Assembly: GCA_041484905.1 (NCBI GenBank)
Contig: JBGPIL010000125.1
Span: forward strand, 1 to 6,535
Source of the DNA: JACQCE01 sp041484905
GTDB taxonomy: Bacteria > Nitrospirota > Nitrospiria > JACQCE01
DNA: 6,535 bases
Direction: 5' to 3'
Part shown: piece after piece, positions 4,595 through 6,535 of the stretch
Layout of the letters: every line of letters begins with the position of its first letter
Numbering within the stretch: the first letter of the stretch is position 1
Program-made: the position numbers and the translations under genes
Notes under the pieces: model-generated
Database searches by the model: none
The model's input: the letters and a program-made list of their open reading frames with translations, nothing else
What the model was told of the DNA's origin: nothing

Positions 4595-6535
4595 TCAGGT
4601 TCTATCACAGCCGACCAGGCGCTGCAAGTCGGCGCGGACGATGGGATAGAGCGACGGCCATTCGGTCTGCCGATACCGTATCGCCACGCTCCATTCGCCG
4701 ACGAAGCGCCACGGGCGGCCCGGAGGCATCCGTCGCTTCAGGCCGTCGGGTGAAGGCGGGCGGCGCCGGTCGAAATGGAGGAACACGTCAACTTCGGTCA
4801 CACCTTCTTCAATCGATTCGATCTTCTGCACGCCCAGTTGCTTGGCCAGCAGTCTGAGCGTCATCACCTCCACCAACCGGGCGGCCTCATTCGGCAACGG
4901 CCCGAATTGATCGGCCAACTGTGCTTCGATCTGATCCAGCGCCGCCTGGTCGGCCGCAGAGGCCAGCCGTTTGTAGAAGGCGAGGCGCTGGTGGCTGTCC
5001 GGGACGTAGGATTCCGGCAGGAAGGCGGAGAGTTTCAGCGCCAGGGTCGGTTCGATGGGCGCGTCATCGATCCGTTCACCCCGCTGCGCGCGAATCGCTT
5101 CATCCAAAAATTGCAAATACAGCTCATAGCCGATTGCGGCGATCTGGCCCGATTGCTGTGGGCCGAGCAGATTGCCTGCGCCCCGGATCTCCAGATCGCG
5201 CGCGGCGATCTTGAAGCCCGCGCCCAGCTCGGTAAAGTCCCGGATCGCCTCCAGGCGCGCCCGCGCGGCTGGTGTGAGCACGGCCTCGTCAGGGACGATC
5301 AGATAGGCAAAGGCCTGCACGGCCGACCGGCCGACCCGTCCCCGCAGCTGATAGAGATCCGCCAGACCGAACCGGTCGGCCCGGTGAATGATGATGGTGT
5401 TGGCGTGAGGGATGTCGAGGCCTGATTCGACGATCGCCGTGGAGAGCAGCAGATTGGCCTTGCCGCCCAGAAACCGTTCCATGGCGGCCTCCAGTTGCGC
5501 CGCGCGCATCTGTCCGTGCGCCATGACGATCTTCGCTTCTGGAACCAGCTCTGCCAGCAGCCGGCCGATCCGCTCCAGCTCCTGGATCCGGTTGTGAATG
5601 AAAAAGCACTGCCCACCCCGGGCCAGTTCGAACCGGATGGCGGCTTGGATCAACTCCCGGTCAAAGGGCACCAGCCGCGTCTGGACGGCGCGCCGGTCGG
5701 GCGGCGGCGTTTCGATCAGGCTCAACTCGCGCAGCCCCAGCAGACTCATTTGCAGCGTGCGCGGAATAGGCGTGGCCGACAGCGTCACGCAATGGACCGA
5801 CTGCTTGAGTGTTTTAATCCGTTCCTTCTGCCGGACGCCAAAGCGGTGCTCCTCATCGATGACCAGCAATCCCAAATCGCGGAACTGGATATCGCGCTGC
5901 AACAGCCGGTGGGTGCCGATCAAAATATCGATCTCGCCGGTCGAGAGCGCGCGGCGGAGTTCCTTCTGCTCGGCCGCCGATTGGAACCGGCTCAACAGGC
6001 CGACCCGGATCGGAAACGGGGCGAACCGCGCGGTGAACGTGCGGGCGTGCTGTTGCGCCAGCAGCGTCGTGGGCACCAGCACCGCCGTCTGTTTGCCCTC
6101 CATGGCGACCTTGAAGGCCGCCCGCATGGCGACTTCGGTCTTGCCGTAGCCGACATCGCCGCAGACGAGCAGGTCTGTCGGATGGGGCTGCTCGAGCGCT
6201 CGTCCGACTGTCTCGATGGCGCGCTGCTGATCGGGCGTCTCTTCATACTCGAACCCGGCGGCGAAGGCCTCCGCGGCCGGCCCGTCGGGTGGAAACGCAT
6301 GACCGGCGGCGATCGATCGTGCGGCGTAGAGCGCCAGCAGATCCTTGGCCAGCTTTTCGACCGCCTGTTTGACCCGCCTGGTTGTGCGCAGCCAGGCCGG
6401 CCCGCCCAGGCGGTCCAATTTCGGCTGGCTGCCCTCAACACCGATATATTTTTGCACCAGATCGAGCCGGTCGAGCGGGACGTAGATTTTGTCGCCGGCT
6501 GAGTACCGTAGCACCAGAAAATCGCTCTCGAACCC
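4595..6535 (-). CDS. mfd: Transcription-repair coupling factor Mfd (partial, C-terminal 646 aa)
   Basis: Mfd is a cytoplasmic DNA translocase that pushes stalled RNA polymerase off damaged DNA and recruits UvrA for nucleotide excision repair. The frame is open to the right edge (reading GFESDFLVLRYS), so the N-terminal UvrB-like modules are outside the window. Visible in order, numbered from the edge: the end of the RNA-polymerase-interacting domain with GDKIYVPLD, Walker A GDVGYGKT (126-133), DEEH (227-230), SATPIPRT (253-260), ESGLDIP (370-376), the arginine-finger motif RGRVGR (398-403), the region after it corresponding to the translocation motif, and the C-terminal regulatory domain with FGPLPNEAARLVEVM. 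All helicase motifs are intact. E. coli Mfd is 1148 aa, so slightly over half is seen. A GTG at 6514 is internal, not a start. It is followed directly by surA. Confidence 0.97.
   Translation of the reverse strand, partial: GFESDFLVLRYSAGDKIYVPLDRLDLVQKYIGVEGSQPKLDRLGGPAWLRTTRRVKQAVEKLAKDLLALYAARSIAAGHAFPPDGPAAEAFAAGFEYEETPDQQRAIETVGRALEQPHPTDLLVCGDVGYGKTEVAMRAAFKVAMEGKQTAVLVPTTLLAQQHARTFTARFAPFPIRVGLLSRFQSAAEQKELRRALSTGEIDILIGTHRLLQRDIQFRDLGLLVIDEEHRFGVRQKERIKTLKQSVHCVTLSATPIPRTLQMSLLGLRELSLIETPPPDRRAVQTRLVPFDRELIQAAIRFELARGGQCFFIHNRIQELERIGRLLAELVPEAKIVMAHGQMRAAQLEAAMERFLGGKANLLLSTAIVESGLDIPHANTIIIHRADRFGLADLYQLRGRVGRSAVQAFAYLIVPDEAVLTPAARARLEAIRDFTELGAGFKIAARDLEIRGAGNLLGPQQSGQIAAIGYELYLQFLDEAIRAQRGERIDDAPIEPTLALKLSAFLPESYVPDSHQRLAFYKRLASAADQAALDQIEAQLADQFGPLPNEAARLVEVMTLRLLAKQLGVQKIESIEEGVTEVDVFLHFDRRRPPSPDGLKRRMPPGRPWRFVGEWSVAIRYRQTEWPSLYPIVRADLQRLVGCDRT

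Noticed and set aside
5495..6502. Plus-strand 335-codon open frame
   Set aside because: It lies wholly antisense to mfd, whose helicase motifs are intact; long antisense frames are expected in GC-rich DNA.

Overview
The window is GC-rich, densely coded bacterial chromosome with Gram-negative character: it holds a periplasmic SurA-type chaperone, signal peptides and an Opp/Dpp-type ABC transporter. The mfd-surA pairing and overall style suggest Nitrospirota (Nitrospira-like). That is an impression from gene content only; nothing here fixes the taxonomy. There is no phage gene, transposase, CRISPR array, tRNA or rRNA.

Layout, left to right. Positions 1-473 (minus) hold the N-terminal half of an oligopeptide/dipeptide ABC transporter ATPase, cut by the left edge. 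Positions 474-859 are a divergent intergenic region with two 80-bp direct repeat copies (77/80 identical) and one sigma70-like promoter facing each flanking gene. Positions 860-2713 (plus) hold a membrane-anchored diguanylate cyclase (TM, sensor, TM, HAMP, GAF, GGDEF), best started at a GTG behind a clear ribosome binding site. Converging on it after 23 bp is a small secreted TPR protein (2737-3327, minus) with a low-complexity Ser/Thr/Ala/Pro linker built from 21/24-bp DNA repeats. A 154-bp gap (3328-3481) carries a third, shorter member of the repeat family and candidate promoters for the TPR gene. A SurA-like parvulin chaperone (3482-4588, minus) follows, 6 nt downstream of mfd (4595 to the right edge, minus), the transcription-repair coupling factor, of which the C-terminal 646 residues are visible.

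How the genes relate: mfd and surA look like one transcription unit running right to left, with possible read-through into the TPR gene, which also seems to have its own promoter(s). SurA and the TPR protein are both predicted to be exported, so that side is envelope-related. The diguanylate cyclase is a separate unit that would turn an extracytoplasmic or cytoplasmic (GAF) signal into c-di-GMP. The genes are all ordinary families; the least explained element is the repeat family with conserved GTGGGGGC/GCCCCCAC ends and an exchangeable hairpin core.
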